The notes below the pieces were generated by a model that worked only from the letters and a program-made list of their open reading frames with translations, was not told the DNA's origin and made no database searches. Below are positions 27,867 to 37,006 of a stretch of DNA of 64,000 nucleotides, in pieces. This DNA comes from Shinella pollutisoli (GTDB taxonomy: Bacteria > Pseudomonadota > Alphaproteobacteria > Rhizobiales > Rhizobiaceae): NCBI RefSeq assembly GCF_024609765.1, contig NZ_JANFDG010000029.1, positions 1 through 64,000 on the forward strand, in the 5' to 3' direction. A program made the position numbers and the translations under genes. How positions within the stretch are numbered: the first letter of the stretch is position 1; each line of letters opens with the position of its first letter.

Positions 27867-28910
27867 ATGCGTGACCCCTATACGGTGCTTGGCGTCAAGA
27901 GGAACGCGGGCCAGGACGAGATCAAGGCCGCCTGGCGCTCGCTCGCCAAGGCCGTGCATCCGGACCAGAACCACGACGATCCGCTGGCGACGGTGCGCTT
28001 CACCGAGGCCGGCCGCGCCTACGACCTGCTGCGCGATCCGGACAGGCGCAGCCGCTACGACCGTGCCCAGCGCGAGGCGGAGCTGCGCCGCATGGAGCAG
28101 ATGCGCCGCCAGCAGGCCGAGCGCAAGGCCCGCGCCGAAGCCCCGAAAATGTCGGACGAGAGCGCCGAGGACATGATCGCGCGAATCTTCGGCGTCGATT
28201 CGCGCGGCCAGCCCGCCGAGCCGAAGGCCGAGGTCCGCCCGCAGCCGCAGCAGGCCGCGCAGGCGCAGGACGCCCGCAGGGCGGCCGTCGACGAGGAGGC
28301 CTCGGACGACGAGACGCTGGCGGCCAGGGAGCGCGGCGTCGCGCCCGCGGCGGCGATCATCTCGGCCATCGTGCGGCGCATCCGCGGCGCGCGCGTCAAG
28401 GCGGACAAGGCGCCGGACCTCGCCTGCGAGGTCGTGGTCGACGTCGCGGACATCCTGAAGAAGACGCGCGCCAGCGTCGAGACGCCGGACGGGCAGGTGC
28501 TGCGCGTGCCGCTCGGCGCGGGCTCGACCGACGGCCAGGTGATTCGCCTGCGCGAGCAGGGCCACCGCATCGAGAAGCTGAAGCGCGGCGACGCCGTCGT
28601 GACCGTGCGCGTGGCGCCCGGCCCCTTCCGCGTCGACGGCTTCGACCTCAGGACCGACCTGCCGATCACCATCGAGAACGCCGTGCTCGGCTGCGAGGCG
28701 ACGATCGACGGGCCGCTCGGTCCGGTCGCGGTGACGGTGCCGGCCTGGTCCGGCTCCGACCAGGTCGTGCGCATTCCCGGCGAAGGCCTGATCAAGGAGG
28801 ACGGCGAGCGCGGCGACCTCATCGCCGAAATCCGCCTCCTGCTCTGGGAAAAGCCGGACGACAAGATGATCGACCTGATGCGCAGCCTGCGCGAAGGCCT
28901 TTATCTTTAG
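27867..28910 (+). CDS. DnaJ-like co-chaperone (J domain plus C-terminal domain)
   Basis: A 347-residue protein with an N-terminal J domain (DPYTVLGVKRNAGQDEIK, then AKAVHPDQN with the HPD tripeptide at about residues 32-34), an Arg/Glu-rich linker (about 65-150) and a DnaJ C-terminal substrate-binding domain (about 180-340). The cysteine-rich zinc domain of true DnaJ is missing, so it is of the CbpA/DjlA-like class B form. It would stimulate DnaK. The gene lies just upstream of fabI. Confidence 0.93.
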   Translation: MRDPYTVLGVKRNAGQDEIKAAWRSLAKAVHPDQNHDDPLATVRFTEAGRAYDLLRDPDRRSRYDRAQREAELRRMEQMRRQQAERKARAEAPKMSDESAEDMIARIFGVDSRGQPAEPKAEVRPQPQQAAQAQDARRAAVDEEASDDETLAARERGVAPAAAIISAIVRRIRGARVKADKAPDLACEVVVDVADILKKTRASVETPDGQVLRVPLGAGSTDGQVIRLREQGHRIEKLKRGDAVVTVRVAPGPFRVDGFDLRTDLPITIENAVLGCEATIDGPLGPVAVTVPAWSGSDQVVRIPGEGLIKEDGERGDLIAEIRLLLWEKPDDKMIDLMRSLREGLYL

Positions 28911-28995
28911 TCAATTCATGACGTCCGGGTGAAACATGCACCCATTGTTACCTGTGCTAACAGTTCCTGATGCTCCGCGCGCTTGAACCGCATTG

Positions 28996-29014
28996 CCGCC
29001 TATGCCATAGGCGG
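28996..29014. promoter_or_regulatory. Perfect 19-bp palindrome upstream of fabI
   Basis: CCGCCTATG and CATAGGCGG flank a single C: 9-bp perfect arms. The site ends 28 bases before the fabI start, next to a TTGAAC -35-like hexamer (about 28983-28988). It is either an operator or a small leader hairpin. Confidence 0.5.
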
Positions 29015-29042
29015 AAGCGATTGAGATAGCAGGGGACACACC

Positions 29043-29861
29043 ATGGTTCAGGCAACCGGTCTGATGCAGGGCAAGCGCGGCGTCATCATGGGCGTCGCCA
29101 ACAACCGCTCCATCGCCTGGGGCATCGCCAAGGCCATCCACGCGCAGGGCGGCGAGATCGCCTTCACCTACCAGGGCGACGCCCTGAAGAAGCGCGTCGA
29201 GCCGCTCGCCGCCGAGATCGGCGCGGTGCTTGCCGGGGACTGCGACGTGAGCGACGAGGCCTCGATCGACGCCGTCTTCGAGAACGTCGGCAAGATGTGG
29301 GGCAAGATCGACTTCGTCGTGCACGCCATCGGCTTCTCCGACAAGGACGAACTGACCGGCCGCTACGTCGACACCACGGCGGACAATTTCGCCAAGACGA
29401 TGCAGATCTCCGTCTATTCCTTCACCTCGGTCGCGCGCCGGGCGGAGAAGCTGATGACCGACGGCGGCTCGATGCTGACGCTGACCTACTACGGCGCGGA
29501 AAAGGTCATGCCGAACTACAACGTCATGGGCGTGGCCAAGGCGGCGCTGGAGGCGAGCGTGAAATACCTCGCCGTCGACCTCGGCCCGAAGAACATCCGC
29601 GTCAACGCCATCTCGGCAGGCCCGATCAAGACGCTCGCGGCCTCGGGCATCGGCGACTTCCGCTATATCCTCAAGTGGAACGAGTACAACGCGCCGCTGC
29701 GCCGCACCGTCACCATCGAGGAGGTGGGCGACGTCGGCCTCTACATGCTGTCCGATCTGTCGCGCTCCGTCACCGGCGAGGTCCACCACGCCGACAGCGG
29801 CTACCACGTCATCGGCATGAAGGCCGTCGACGCGCCCGACATCTCCGTCGTCAAGGACTGA
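29043..29861 (+). CDS. fabI: Enoyl-[acyl-carrier-protein] reductase (NADH)
   Basis: A 272-residue short-chain dehydrogenase-fold enzyme that reduces the trans-2-enoyl-ACP in the last step of each fatty acid elongation cycle; the target of triclosan. The FabI-specific nucleotide motif GVANNRSIAWGIAK, the VVHAIGFS segment, the catalytic Tyr-x6-Lys in YNVMGVAK and the SAGPIKTLAASGIGDF loop are present. It is followed after 10 bases by a phosphatase gene that starts with TTG. A strict palindrome lies in its leader. Confidence 0.96.
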   Translation: MVQATGLMQGKRGVIMGVANNRSIAWGIAKAIHAQGGEIAFTYQGDALKKRVEPLAAEIGAVLAGDCDVSDEASIDAVFENVGKMWGKIDFVVHAIGFSDKDELTGRYVDTTADNFAKTMQISVYSFTSVARRAEKLMTDGGSMLTLTYYGAEKVMPNYNVMGVAKAALEASVKYLAVDLGPKNIRVNAISAGPIKTLAASGIGDFRYILKWNEYNAPLRRTVTIEEVGDVGLYMLSDLSRSVTGEVHHADSGYHVIGMKAVDAPDISVVKD

Positions 29862-29871
29862 GCCCGGGGCC

Positions 29872-30450
29872 TTGCGCATCTACCTGATCCGTCACGGCGA
29901 GACCGACTGGAACGCCGAGGGCCGGCTGCAAGGGCAGAAGGACATCCCCCTCAACGGGACCGGCCGCGGACAGGCGGCCGGCAACGGCCGCGCGCTGAAG
30001 ACGCTTCTCGGCGATGCCGCGGGCTTCGATTTCGTGGCGAGCCCGCTGTCGCGCACCCGCGAGACCATGGAAATCCTGCGCGGCGCCATGGGCATCGACC
30101 CCGCCGCCTACCGCACGGACCGGCGCCTCGTCGAGGTCTCCTTCGGCGACTGGGAGGGCCATACGCTGCCCGAGCTGATGGAGATCGCGCCGGAGCGCGT
30201 GCGCGAGCGGGCGCGCGGCAAATGGGACTTCATCCCGCCCGGCGAGGCGGCGGAAAGCTACGAGATCCTCTGCTGGCGGGTAGGCTCCTGGCTCGCCGAC
30301 GTCCGCGGCCCGACGGTCTGCGTCGCGCATGGCGGCGTCTGCCGCGCCCTCTTCCGCCTCCACGGCATGGAGCCCGAGGAGGCGGCCGGCACGCCGATCC
30401 ATCAGGACCGGATCCTCTCGATAGACGAGACGGGCATGCGCTGGCTGTAG
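29872..30450 (+). CDS. Histidine phosphatase superfamily protein
   Basis: A 192-residue protein of the phosphoglycerate mutase-like family: the catalytic RHGETDWN motif lies at residues 7-14, with the second histidine in CVAHGGVCRA. The EVSFGDWEG motif is typical. The start is TTG at 29872, since no ATG precedes the RHG motif; the ribosome site is weak. It lies 10 bases after fabI and is probably co-transcribed. The substrate is unknown; relatives act on phosphosugars and phosphoglycerate. Confidence 0.87.
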   Translation: MRIYLIRHGETDWNAEGRLQGQKDIPLNGTGRGQAAGNGRALKTLLGDAAGFDFVASPLSRTRETMEILRGAMGIDPAAYRTDRRLVEVSFGDWEGHTLPELMEIAPERVRERARGKWDFIPPGEAAESYEILCWRVGSWLADVRGPTVCVAHGGVCRALFRLHGMEPEEAAGTPIHQDRILSIDETGMRWL

Positions 30451-30467
30451 GCCGCCGGCGCGCCCTG

Positions 30468-30728
30468 CTATTCGACGATCTCGAGGTCGTTGATGACGCG
30501 CTTGCCGTCGACCTCGGTATAGAAGACGAGCACTTTCACCCCCGGCTCCAGGCCCTCGAAATTGAACTCCTCCGGCGCCTGGTAGCTCTTGCCGTCGTCG
30601 AGCAACAGGCTGAGCGCGTTGAGATCGACCTTGGTGATGACCGCCTCGACGTCGGCGCTTTCGGCCGAGGCGCTGAGCGGCGACAGGATGCCGACGACTG
30701 CCAGCAGCGTTGCGATCAGGAACCGCAT
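30468..30728 (-). CDS. DUF1344-like secreted protein
   Basis: An 86-residue protein with a signal peptide (cleavage near SASAES) and a small beta-rich domain (VEAVITKVDLNALSLLLDDG, ending RVINDLEIVE) as in the DUF1344 family found in Rhizobiales. Function unknown; periplasmic location expected. The ATG at 30728 is preceded by GGGAGGG; an in-frame ATG further upstream would add an unusual charged extension before the signal peptide. Confidence 0.83.
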   Translation of the reverse strand: MRFLIATLLAVVGILSPLSASAESADVEAVITKVDLNALSLLLDDGKSYQAPEEFNFEGLEPGVKVLVFYTEVDGKRVINDLEIVE

Positions 30729-30983
30729 CTTACGAACCCTCCCGGAGGAATCACTCTTCTTCGTGGCCACGTCAGATGCCTCCCAAATATGGCGAAATTC
30801 GCCGTGCCGGCGCGTGCGATCGCACAGGGATGGCCGGAAAGCCGGGGCAAATCAAGGCGGAGGCCGGCGTCATCCCCCGGATTGTCGGGCGCACAGCGTG
30901 AAACCCGTGTCGCGAAACCCTTGTCGCCCGCCTGCCTTTTCCACTAAGAGAGGACCCACGTCTCCAGGGGTCCCGTTCCGCTC

Positions 30984-32096
30984 ATGTCGCACAACACCTT
31001 CGGTCATCTCTTCCGCGTCACCACCTGGGGCGAAAGCCACGGGGCGGCGCTCGGCTGCGTGGTGGACGGCTGCCCTCCCGGCATCCGCTTCACGCTCGCC
31101 GAGATCCAGGCCTGGCTCGACAAGCGCAAGCCCGGCCAGTCGCGCTTCGTCACGCAGCGGCGCGAGGACGACCTCGTCAAGGTGCTCTCGGGCGTGATGC
31201 CGGACGACGACGGCGAGACGATGATCACCACCGGCACGCCGGTCTCGATGCTGATCGAGAACACCGACCAGCGCTCCAAGGATTACGGCGAGATCGCCCG
31301 GCGCTACCGCCCGGGACACGCCGACTATGCCTATGACGTGAAATACGGCATCCGCGACTATCGCGGCGGCGGCCGCTCCTCGGCGCGCGAGACGGCGGCG
31401 CGCGTGGCGGCCGGCGGCCTCGCCCGCAAGGTCGTGCCGGGACTTACCGTACGCGCCGCGCTGGTGCAGATCGGCAGGCACAGGATCAACCGCGACAACT
31501 GGGACTGGGCCGAGGTCTCCAACAACCCGTTCTTCGCCCCCGACCCGGCGATCGTGCCGGTCTGGGAGGAATATCTGGACGGCATCCGCAAGGCCGGCTC
31601 CTCGATCGGCGCCGTGGTCGAGGTGGTGGCCGAGGGCGTGCCGGCGGGCATCGGCGCGCCGATCTACGGCAAGCTCGACCAGGACATCGCCTCGCTGCTG
31701 ATGTCGATCAACGCGGTCAAGGGCGTGGAGATCGGCGAGGGCTTCGCCGCCGCCGAGCTGACCGGCGAGGAGAACGCCGACGAGATGCGCATGGGCAACG
31801 ACGGCAAGCCGATCTTCCTCGCCAACCACGCGGGCGGCATCCTCGGCGGCATCGCCACCGGCCAGCCGGTCGTGGCGCGCTTCGCCATCAAGCCGACCTC
31901 CTCGATCCTCACCGAGCGCCGCTCGATCGACGCCGACGGCAACAATGTCGACGTGCGCACCAAGGGGCGGCACGACCCCTGCGTCGGCATCCGCGCCGTG
32001 CCGATCGGCGAGGCGATGGTCGCCTGCGCCATCGCCGACCATTATCTACGCGACCGCGGCCAGACCGGCCGGCTGCAAACAGGAGCATTTTCATGA
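30984..32096 (+). CDS. aroC: Chorismate synthase
   Basis: A 370-residue FMN-dependent lyase that converts EPSP to chorismate, the end of the shikimate pathway. Motifs: [19 protein letters not shown] (N-terminal signature), [29 protein letters not shown] and the C-terminal KPTSSI segment. The stop overlaps the ribB start by 4 bases (ATGA), suggesting translational coupling. Confidence 0.97.
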   Translation: MSHNTFGHLFRVTTWGESHGAALGCVVDGCPPGIRFTLAEIQAWLDKRKPGQSRFVTQRREDDLVKVLSGVMPDDDGETMITTGTPVSMLIENTDQRSKDYGEIARRYRPGHADYAYDVKYGIRDYRGGGRSSARETAARVAAGGLARKVVPGLTVRAALVQIGRHRINRDNWDWAEVSNNPFFAPDPAIVPVWEEYLDGIRKAGSSIGAVVEVVAEGVPAGIGAPIYGKLDQDIASLLMSINAVKGVEIGEGFAAAELTGEENADEMRMGNDGKPIFLANHAGGILGGIATGQPVVARFAIKPTSSILTERRSIDADGNNVDVRTKGRHDPCVGIRAVPIGEAMVACAIADHYLRDRGQTGRLQTGAFS

Positions 32097-33193
32097 GCTA
32101 CGACCAGACGCGCGTCGTCGAGGCCATCCGGGCCTTCGAGGCCGGCGAGATCGTCGTCGTCACCGACGACGACGGGCGCGAGAACGAAGGGGACCTCATC
32201 GTCGCCGCCGTGCACTGCACGCCGGAGAAGATGGCCTTCATCGTGCGCCACACCTCCGGCATCGTCTGCGCCCCGATGCCGCGCGAGGAGGCGAAGCGCC
32301 TGAACCTCAACGCGATGGTGGCGGAGAACGACAGCGCCCACACCACCGCCTTCACCGTCTCCGTCGACTTCAAGCACGGCACGACCACCGGCATCTCCGC
32401 CGACGACCGCACGCTGACGGTGCGCAACCTCGCCAACCCGAATGTCGGCGCCACCGACTTCGTGCGCCCCGGCCACATCTTCCCGCTGGTCGCGCGCGAG
32501 GGCGGGGTGCTGATGCGCTCGGGCCATACCGAGGCCGCCGTCGACCTCTGCAAGCTCGCGAGCCTGCCGCCGATCGGCGTGATCTGCGAGCTCGTCAACG
32601 ACGACGGCAGCGTGATGCGCGGGCCCCAGGTCGCCTCCTTCGCCGAGACGCACGGGCTGAAGCAGGTCTCCGTCGCCGACCTCATCGCCTACCGCCAGCG
32701 CAAGGAGACGCTGATCGAGCAGGTGGGCACGTTCGACGTCGAGACCCCCTACGGCAAGGCCAGGGGCCATACCTACACGCTGCCCTGGGATCCGATGCAC
32801 CACCTCGCCGTCGTCTTCGGCGACATCCGCGACGGCGTGGACATCCCCGTGCGCCTGCATCTGGAAAACGTCGGCGACGACGTCTTCGGCGCGCAGCGGC
32901 AGGTGGACGCCTTCATGAAGCGCATCGCCGAGGCCGGGCGCGGCGTCATCGTCTACCTGCGCGAGGGGTCCGTCGGCGTCGGCGCCTCGCAGACCGCGCG
33001 CAAGGGCAAGCACGACCGCGAGGGCCACGACGAGGCGCGCACGCGCGAGAGCGAATGGCTGGAAATCGGCCTCGGCGCGCAGATCCTCAAGGACCTCGGC
33101 GTCACCTCGATCCGCCTGATGGCCTCGCGCGAGCGCCACTATGTCGGCCTGGAAGGGTTCGGCATCCGCATCACGTCGACGGATATCGGCTGA
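32093..33193 (+). CDS. ribB: 3,4-dihydroxy-2-butanone 4-phosphate synthase (RibB) with degenerate RibA-like domain
   Basis: A 366-residue protein. The N-terminal about 205 residues are the DHBP synthase of riboflavin synthesis, with [15 protein letters not shown], the [11 protein letters not shown]-type segment and the [15 protein letters not shown] signature. The C-terminal half resembles GTP cyclohydrolase II, but the zinc-binding cysteines of RibA are missing (the segment reads [15 protein letters not shown]), so it is probably not catalytic. This fused form is common in alphaproteobacteria, so a separate RibA would be needed. Confidence 0.94.
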   Translation: MSYDQTRVVEAIRAFEAGEIVVVTDDDGRENEGDLIVAAVHCTPEKMAFIVRHTSGIVCAPMPREEAKRLNLNAMVAENDSAHTTAFTVSVDFKHGTTTGISADDRTLTVRNLANPNVGATDFVRPGHIFPLVAREGGVLMRSGHTEAAVDLCKLASLPPIGVICELVNDDGSVMRGPQVASFAETHGLKQVSVADLIAYRQRKETLIEQVGTFDVETPYGKARGHTYTLPWDPMHHLAVVFGDIRDGVDIPVRLHLENVGDDVFGAQRQVDAFMKRIAEAGRGVIVYLREGSVGVGASQTARKGKHDREGHDEARTRESEWLEIGLGAQILKDLGVTSIRLMASRERHYVGLEGFGIRITSTDIG

Positions 33194-33216
33194 AGACGGG
33201 CGAAGGCCCCTCCGTT

Positions 33217-33240
33217 GCCGCCGGGCCGTTTCCCGGCGGC
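33217..33240 (+). terminator. Hairpin after ribB
   Basis: GCCGCCGGG / CCCGGCGGC, a perfect 9-bp GC stem with a 6-base loop, 23 bases after the ribB stop. No run of T follows, so it may act as a 3' stabiliser rather than a full intrinsic terminator. Confidence 0.5.
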
Positions 33241-33579
33241 AGTTCTCAGGGCCCGCTTTCAGGGCTTCCGCGCGCCGGACGATATCGCCGATGCGTTCCA
33301 GAGTTCCCTCGATCGTCGTGCGGACAGGCGCCGGCGCGCCGCCCGGTTCCGCCCCCGTCATCGGTTCCAAACCGTCGCGAAGCTCGCTCCGGCGCGCCAG
33401 GTCGTCGCTGGCGTTCAGACGCCGCATCATGCCGGCGATATCCTTCCGGATCGGGCGCATTCCCCCACGTTCGCCTTCGCCTGCCGCGCCAGACATTCGA
33501 CGCCTGTGTTTCCGACGCCGCGTCGACCCCACCCGCCCGGCGATCCGTTCCATCGCCGGGGGCGCAGAACCACAAACCG
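33241..33579. other. Gene-poor gap with a coding-like minus-strand frame
   Basis: Between ribB and the YcaQ-like gene I cannot assign a gene with confidence. One minus-strand frame reads like a real protein from an ATG at 33460 (or an upstream ATG), with MRPIRKDIAGMMRRL and then alternating acidic and basic helical sequence, but it stays open far into ribB antisense. It could be a degraded or frameshifted small gene; the start has no good ribosome site. Confidence 0.3.
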
Positions 33580-34776
33580 CTACTCCTCCCCCCGCCAGCC
33601 GTCGAGCCAGCGCACCGTCTCGACGCCGGAGAATTTCGCGAGGCGGGAGAGCTCCGCCTCCAGCTTCTCCATCCGGCCGGCCGAGGCCCTCACCTTCGGT
33701 TCCCACCAGAGGCGGCGGACGTCGAGCGTGCCGCTCCTGCGGTCCGCCTTCATGTCGATGCGGCCGACGAGGCGGTCGCCTTCGAGCAGCGGGAAGACGT
33801 AGTAGCCGTATTGCCGCTTCGGCTCCGGCACGAAGATCTCGATCCGGTAGAAGAAGCCGAACAGCCGTTCGGTGCGGTTTCGGTCGCGGATGAGCGGATC
33901 GAAGGGCGAGAGCACGCGCAGCCGCGCGGGCGGCTCGGGAATGTCGCCGAGGTTCTCCGGGAAGCCGGAAAAGGCGTGCGAGGGGCGCGGCCTGCCGCCG
34001 TCGGCGGGCGCGACCAGCACGGGGCGCAGCGCGTCGCGATGCGTCTCGACCCAGGCCTTCGCCTCCTCCGGCGCGACGAGGTCGAAGAAGGCGGCGATCT
34101 CGCCATGGGTGGCGAAGCCGAGCCGTTCCAGCGCGCTGCGGCAGGCCCAGTCGACGAAGGCGTCGTGGCCGACCTCCGGCGCGTGATGGTGCGGCGGCAG
34201 CACGCGCTCGGCGAGGTCGTAGACCTTCTGGAAGTTCTCCCGCCTTGCGATCGCCACCTTGCCGGTGCGCCACAGATATTCGAGCGCCGTCTTGTTCGGA
34301 TGCCAGTTCCACCAGCCGCCGGACTTGTGGTCGTCCGCCTTGAGGTCGCGCGACATCACCGCGCCGCCCTCGGCGATGCGGGCATAGGTCTCGTCGAAGG
34401 CCTCCTCGAAGCCCGGTCCGCGCCATTTGCGCCAGCGCTCCAGGATCGAGGCCTCCTCGCGGCGGAAGCGGTGCTTCCAGTAGCGGTAGAAGGCGCTCGG
34501 GATGATCGAGGCGTCGTGCGTCCAGTTCTCGAAGAGCTCGCCGTCCCTCTCCAGCAGCTCGGCGAGATGCTCGCGGCGATAGGTCTGGTTGCGGGAAAAC
34601 AGGATCTGGTGATGCGCCCGCTCGACGGTGGCGATGCTGTCCACCTGCACGAAGCCGAGGTCGTGGATGAGCGAAAGCAGCCCCTCCTTGCCGAGCGCCC
34701 TGCCCGGCGGCGCGGAAAGCCCCTGACGGGCGAGGAAGATGCGGCGGGCCTCGGTGTTGGAAAGGAGAATCGTCAT
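33580..34776 (-). CDS. YcaQ-like winged helix protein (DNA glycosylase family)
   Basis: A 398-residue protein of the YcaQ/AlkZ-like family (winged helix-turn-helix, formerly DUF1006). Matches include the N-terminal SNTEARRIFLARQGL, FVQVDSIATVERAHH, SFYRYWKHRF-type helix and the RLVGRIDMKADR beta segment. E. coli YcaQ (AlkX) unhooks DNA interstrand crosslinks, and the actinobacterial relative AlkZ excises bulky adducts; this role is by analogy. Complete, single gene, convergent with nothing. Confidence 0.87.
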   Translation of the reverse strand: MTILLSNTEARRIFLARQGLSAPPGRALGKEGLLSLIHDLGFVQVDSIATVERAHHQILFSRNQTYRREHLAELLERDGELFENWTHDASIIPSAFYRYWKHRFRREEASILERWRKWRGPGFEEAFDETYARIAEGGAVMSRDLKADDHKSGGWWNWHPNKTALEYLWRTGKVAIARRENFQKVYDLAERVLPPHHHAPEVGHDAFVDWACRSALERLGFATHGEIAAFFDLVAPEEAKAWVETHRDALRPVLVAPADGGRPRPSHAFSGFPENLGDIPEPPARLRVLSPFDPLIRDRNRTERLFGFFYRIEIFVPEPKRQYGYYVFPLLEGDRLVGRIDMKADRRSGTLDVRRLWWEPKVRASAGRMEKLEAELSRLAKFSGVETVRWLDGWRGEE

Positions 34777-34828
34777 GCGGGATGATAGGCATATATTCTT
34801 GGTTTGTTCCAGCCTTCCTGCGGCACGT

Positions 34829-34979
34829 GCCCCTCACCTGCCTGCCGGCATCCTCTCCCCGCAAGCGGGGCGAGGAGCGACGGGCGCAACGGTTTCCCGA
34901 CTCTCGACAGGAGGAAAACGGCGCGACATCACCTTCTCCCCGCCTGCGGGGAGAAGGTGGCGGCAGCCGGATGAGGAGC
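34829..34979. repeat. RIME-like palindromic intergenic element
   Basis: GCCCCTCACCTGCCTGCCGG at the left, a CTCTCCCCGC-GCGGGGCGAGG hairpin, an unrelated spacer, a CTTCTCCCCGC-GCGGGGAGAAGG hairpin and a GCCGGATGAGGAGC right end. It lies between the divergent YcaQ-like and bioM genes. Confidence 0.82.
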
Positions 34980-35056
34980 ATCCTGCAAAACCGCTTCCCA
35001 CGTCTCCCGCAATTGCTCTATAGCTCCCCCAGCCTCGCGAACCGGGACCCAGACCC

Positions 35057-35737
35057 TTGGACATCGTCTTTACCGCCGCCACGGTCAGCTATGCCGGGCG
35101 CGTCGCCCTCCACCCGCTCTCGCTCACGCTGTCGGAACGGCGCATCGGCGTCGTCGGGCTGAACGGCTCCGGCAAGACGACGATGGCGCGGCTGATCAAC
35201 GGGCTGGTGAAGCCGAGCGGCGGCGCGGTGACGGTGGACGGGCTCGACACCGTCAAGGATGAGGAGGCCGCGCGCGGAAAGACCGGCTTCATCTTCCAGA
35301 ACCCGCAGCACCAGATGATCCTGCCGATCCTCGCCGAGGACATCGCCTTCGGGCTGAAGAACCGCGGGCTCGACAAGGCGGAGATCGCGGCGCGGACGGC
35401 GGCGATCCTCGAGCGCTTCGGCATTTCCCATCTCGCCCGCCGCCGCGTGCACGAGCTGTCCGGCGGCGAGACGCAGCTCGGCGCGATCGCCAGCGTGCTG
35501 GTGACCGGCCCGAAGCTGCTCATCCTCGACGAGCCGACCAACCAGCTCGACCTCAGGAACCGGGCGCTGATCGCCCGCACCATCGCCGGCCTGCCGGAGC
35601 AGGTGCTGGTCATCAGCCACGACCTGCCGCTCCTCGACGGCTTCGACCGGGTGCTGGTGTTCCACGAGGGCCGGCTTGCCGCCGACGCGCCGCCGGCGCA
35701 GGCGATCCGCGCCTACCGGGAGATCGCCGCATGCTGA
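35057..35737 (+). CDS. bioM: Biotin ECF transporter ATPase
   Basis: A 226-residue ABC ATPase of an energy-coupling factor transporter: Walker A GLNGSGKTT (about residues 36-44), Q-loop FIFQNPQHQ, signature LSGGETQLG, Walker B LLILDEPTNQLD and the H-loop VISHDL. The start is TTG at 35057, with a weak ribosome site. bioM-bioN-bioY form the tripartite biotin importer known from rhizobia; stop and next start overlap by 7 bases. Confidence 0.92.
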   Translation: MDIVFTAATVSYAGRVALHPLSLTLSERRIGVVGLNGSGKTTMARLINGLVKPSGGAVTVDGLDTVKDEEAARGKTGFIFQNPQHQMILPILAEDIAFGLKNRGLDKAEIAARTAAILERFGISHLARRRVHELSGGETQLGAIASVLVTGPKLLILDEPTNQLDLRNRALIARTIAGLPEQVLVISHDLPLLDGFDRVLVFHEGRLAADAPPAQAIRAYREIAAC

Positions 35738-36336
35738 ACGGGCTCGACATCGAGGGCCGCACGCTCCTCCACCGCCTGCCGGTGCGCGGCAAGCTCGTCC
35801 TCCTGTTCACCGCCGCCATCCTGCTGTTCCTGACCTCGGACCTCCGCATCCTCGGCCCGGCGCTCGCCGCCGCGGCGGTCCTCTTCCTGTCGACCGGCAT
35901 CGGCCTCCGCGAGGCCTTCCGGCGCGTGCGCTTCGTGCTCTTCACCGTCGCGCTGGTCGCCGCCGCGAACTACGTCTTCGTGTCGCCGCGCGAGGCGGCC
36001 GCCGTCCTCTGCCGGCTTTCCGCGCTGGTGCTGCTCGCCGCCGCCGTGACGGCGACGACCGGCATCCCGGCCTTCATGGACGAGGTCGCGCGGCTCCTCG
36101 CCCCGTTCGAGCGGCTCGGCCTCGTGCGCGCCGCCGACGTCAGCCTCGCCGTCGGCCTCGTCATCCGCTTCGTGCCGGAGATCCTCGCCCGCTACGGCGA
36201 GATTTCGGCCGCGCACAAGGCGCGCGGCCTGCCGGTGCGGCCGCTCACGCTCCTGACGCCGCTCGTCATCCTGACGCTGAAGGACGCCGACACGATCGCC
36301 ATGGCGATTGACGCGCGCGGCTTCCGGCGGCATTGA
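35731..36336 (+). CDS. bioN: Biotin ECF transporter transmembrane coupling protein (T component)
   Basis: A 201-residue EcfT/CbiQ-like membrane protein with about five transmembrane helices. The two Ala-Arg-Gly coupling motifs that contact the ATPase are visible as HKARGLP (about residue 167) and DARGFRR near the C-terminus. It links BioM to the biotin-binding BioY. Its start overlaps bioM. Confidence 0.9.
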   Translation: MLNGLDIEGRTLLHRLPVRGKLVLLFTAAILLFLTSDLRILGPALAAAAVLFLSTGIGLREAFRRVRFVLFTVALVAAANYVFVSPREAAAVLCRLSALVLLAAAVTATTGIPAFMDEVARLLAPFERLGLVRAADVSLAVGLVIRFVPEILARYGEISAAHKARGLPVRPLTLLTPLVILTLKDADTIAMAIDARGFRRH

Positions 36337-36365
36337 ACGGGCATCCATCAACGGGGACATCAGAC

Positions 36366-36929
36366 ATGACCACCAGAGACATCGTGCTCGTCGCCCTCTT
36401 CGCCGCCATCATGATCGTGCTCGGCCTCATCCCGCCGGTGACGCTCGGCTTCATTCCGGTGCCGATCACCGCGCAGTCGCTCGGGCCGATGCTGGCCGGC
36501 TGCATCATCGGCGCGCGGCGCGGCGCCGCCTCCATGCTGCTCCTGCTGCTGCTGGTCGCCATCGGCCTGCCGGTGCTGTCGGGCGGACGCGGCGGCCTCG
36601 CCGTCTTCGCCGGGCCGACGGCCGGCTATCTCGTCGGCTGGGTCGTCGGCGCCTTCGTGACCGGGCTCATTGCCGAGCGCTTCGTGCGCGAGGGGCAGAA
36701 GGAAGTCCTCCAGCTCGCCGCCTTCCTCGGCGCGGCCGTCATCGGCGGCATCCTCGTCAACTATCTCTTCGGCCTCGCCTGGCTCGCCCACATGAGCGGC
36801 AAGGCCTTCCTCGAAGTGTCGCTCGCCTCCGCCGTCTTCCTGCCCGGCGACCTCCTCAAGGCGGCGATCGCGGCCCTTGCCGGCCGTGCCGTGCTCGCCG
36901 GCTATCCGCTGCTGCACCAGCGCGCCTGA
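36366..36929 (+). CDS. bioY: Biotin transporter BioY (S component)
   Basis: A 187-residue membrane protein with six transmembrane helices, the substrate-specific component. BioY features: N-terminal hydrophobic TTRDIVLVALFAAIM, the VPITAQSLGPMLAG segment, GARRGA, and the FAGPTAGYLVGW helix. BioY can act alone as a low-affinity carrier or with BioMN at high affinity. A 15-bp stem follows the operon. Confidence 0.93.
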   Translation: MTTRDIVLVALFAAIMIVLGLIPPVTLGFIPVPITAQSLGPMLAGCIIGARRGAASMLLLLLLVAIGLPVLSGGRGGLAVFAGPTAGYLVGWVVGAFVTGLIAERFVREGQKEVLQLAAFLGAAVIGGILVNYLFGLAWLAHMSGKAFLEVSLASAVFLPGDLLKAAIAALAGRAVLAGYPLLHQRA

Positions 36930-36947
36930 GCGAGCCCTGTTGAAAGA

Positions 36948-36986
36948 CGGCGGGCGCGGTCCCTTTTCCGTGGACCGCGCCCGCCG
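36948..36986 (+). terminator. 15-bp GC hairpin after bioY
   Basis: CGGCGGGCGCGGTCC and GGACCGCGCCCGCCG are exact reverse complements around a 9-base T-rich loop. It begins 19 bases after bioY and ends 21 bases before the deacetylase gene. No T-run follows, so it may be a terminator or an mRNA processing hairpin. Confidence 0.55.
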
Positions 36987-37006
36987 CAGACGGTAGCCTT
37001 GCCGGC

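Noticed and set aside
32042-34981. A 979-residue minus-strand open frame spanning ribB and the YcaQ-like gene
   Set aside because: It is antisense or shifted relative to well-supported genes and has no coherent domain. Only the part over the ribB-YcaQ gap is discussed as a possible remnant.
34980-35056. A BioR-type operator upstream of bioM
   Set aside because: I looked for the TTATCTATAA-type site known for BioR. The closest sequence, CTCTATAG near 35020, matches too little to support a call.
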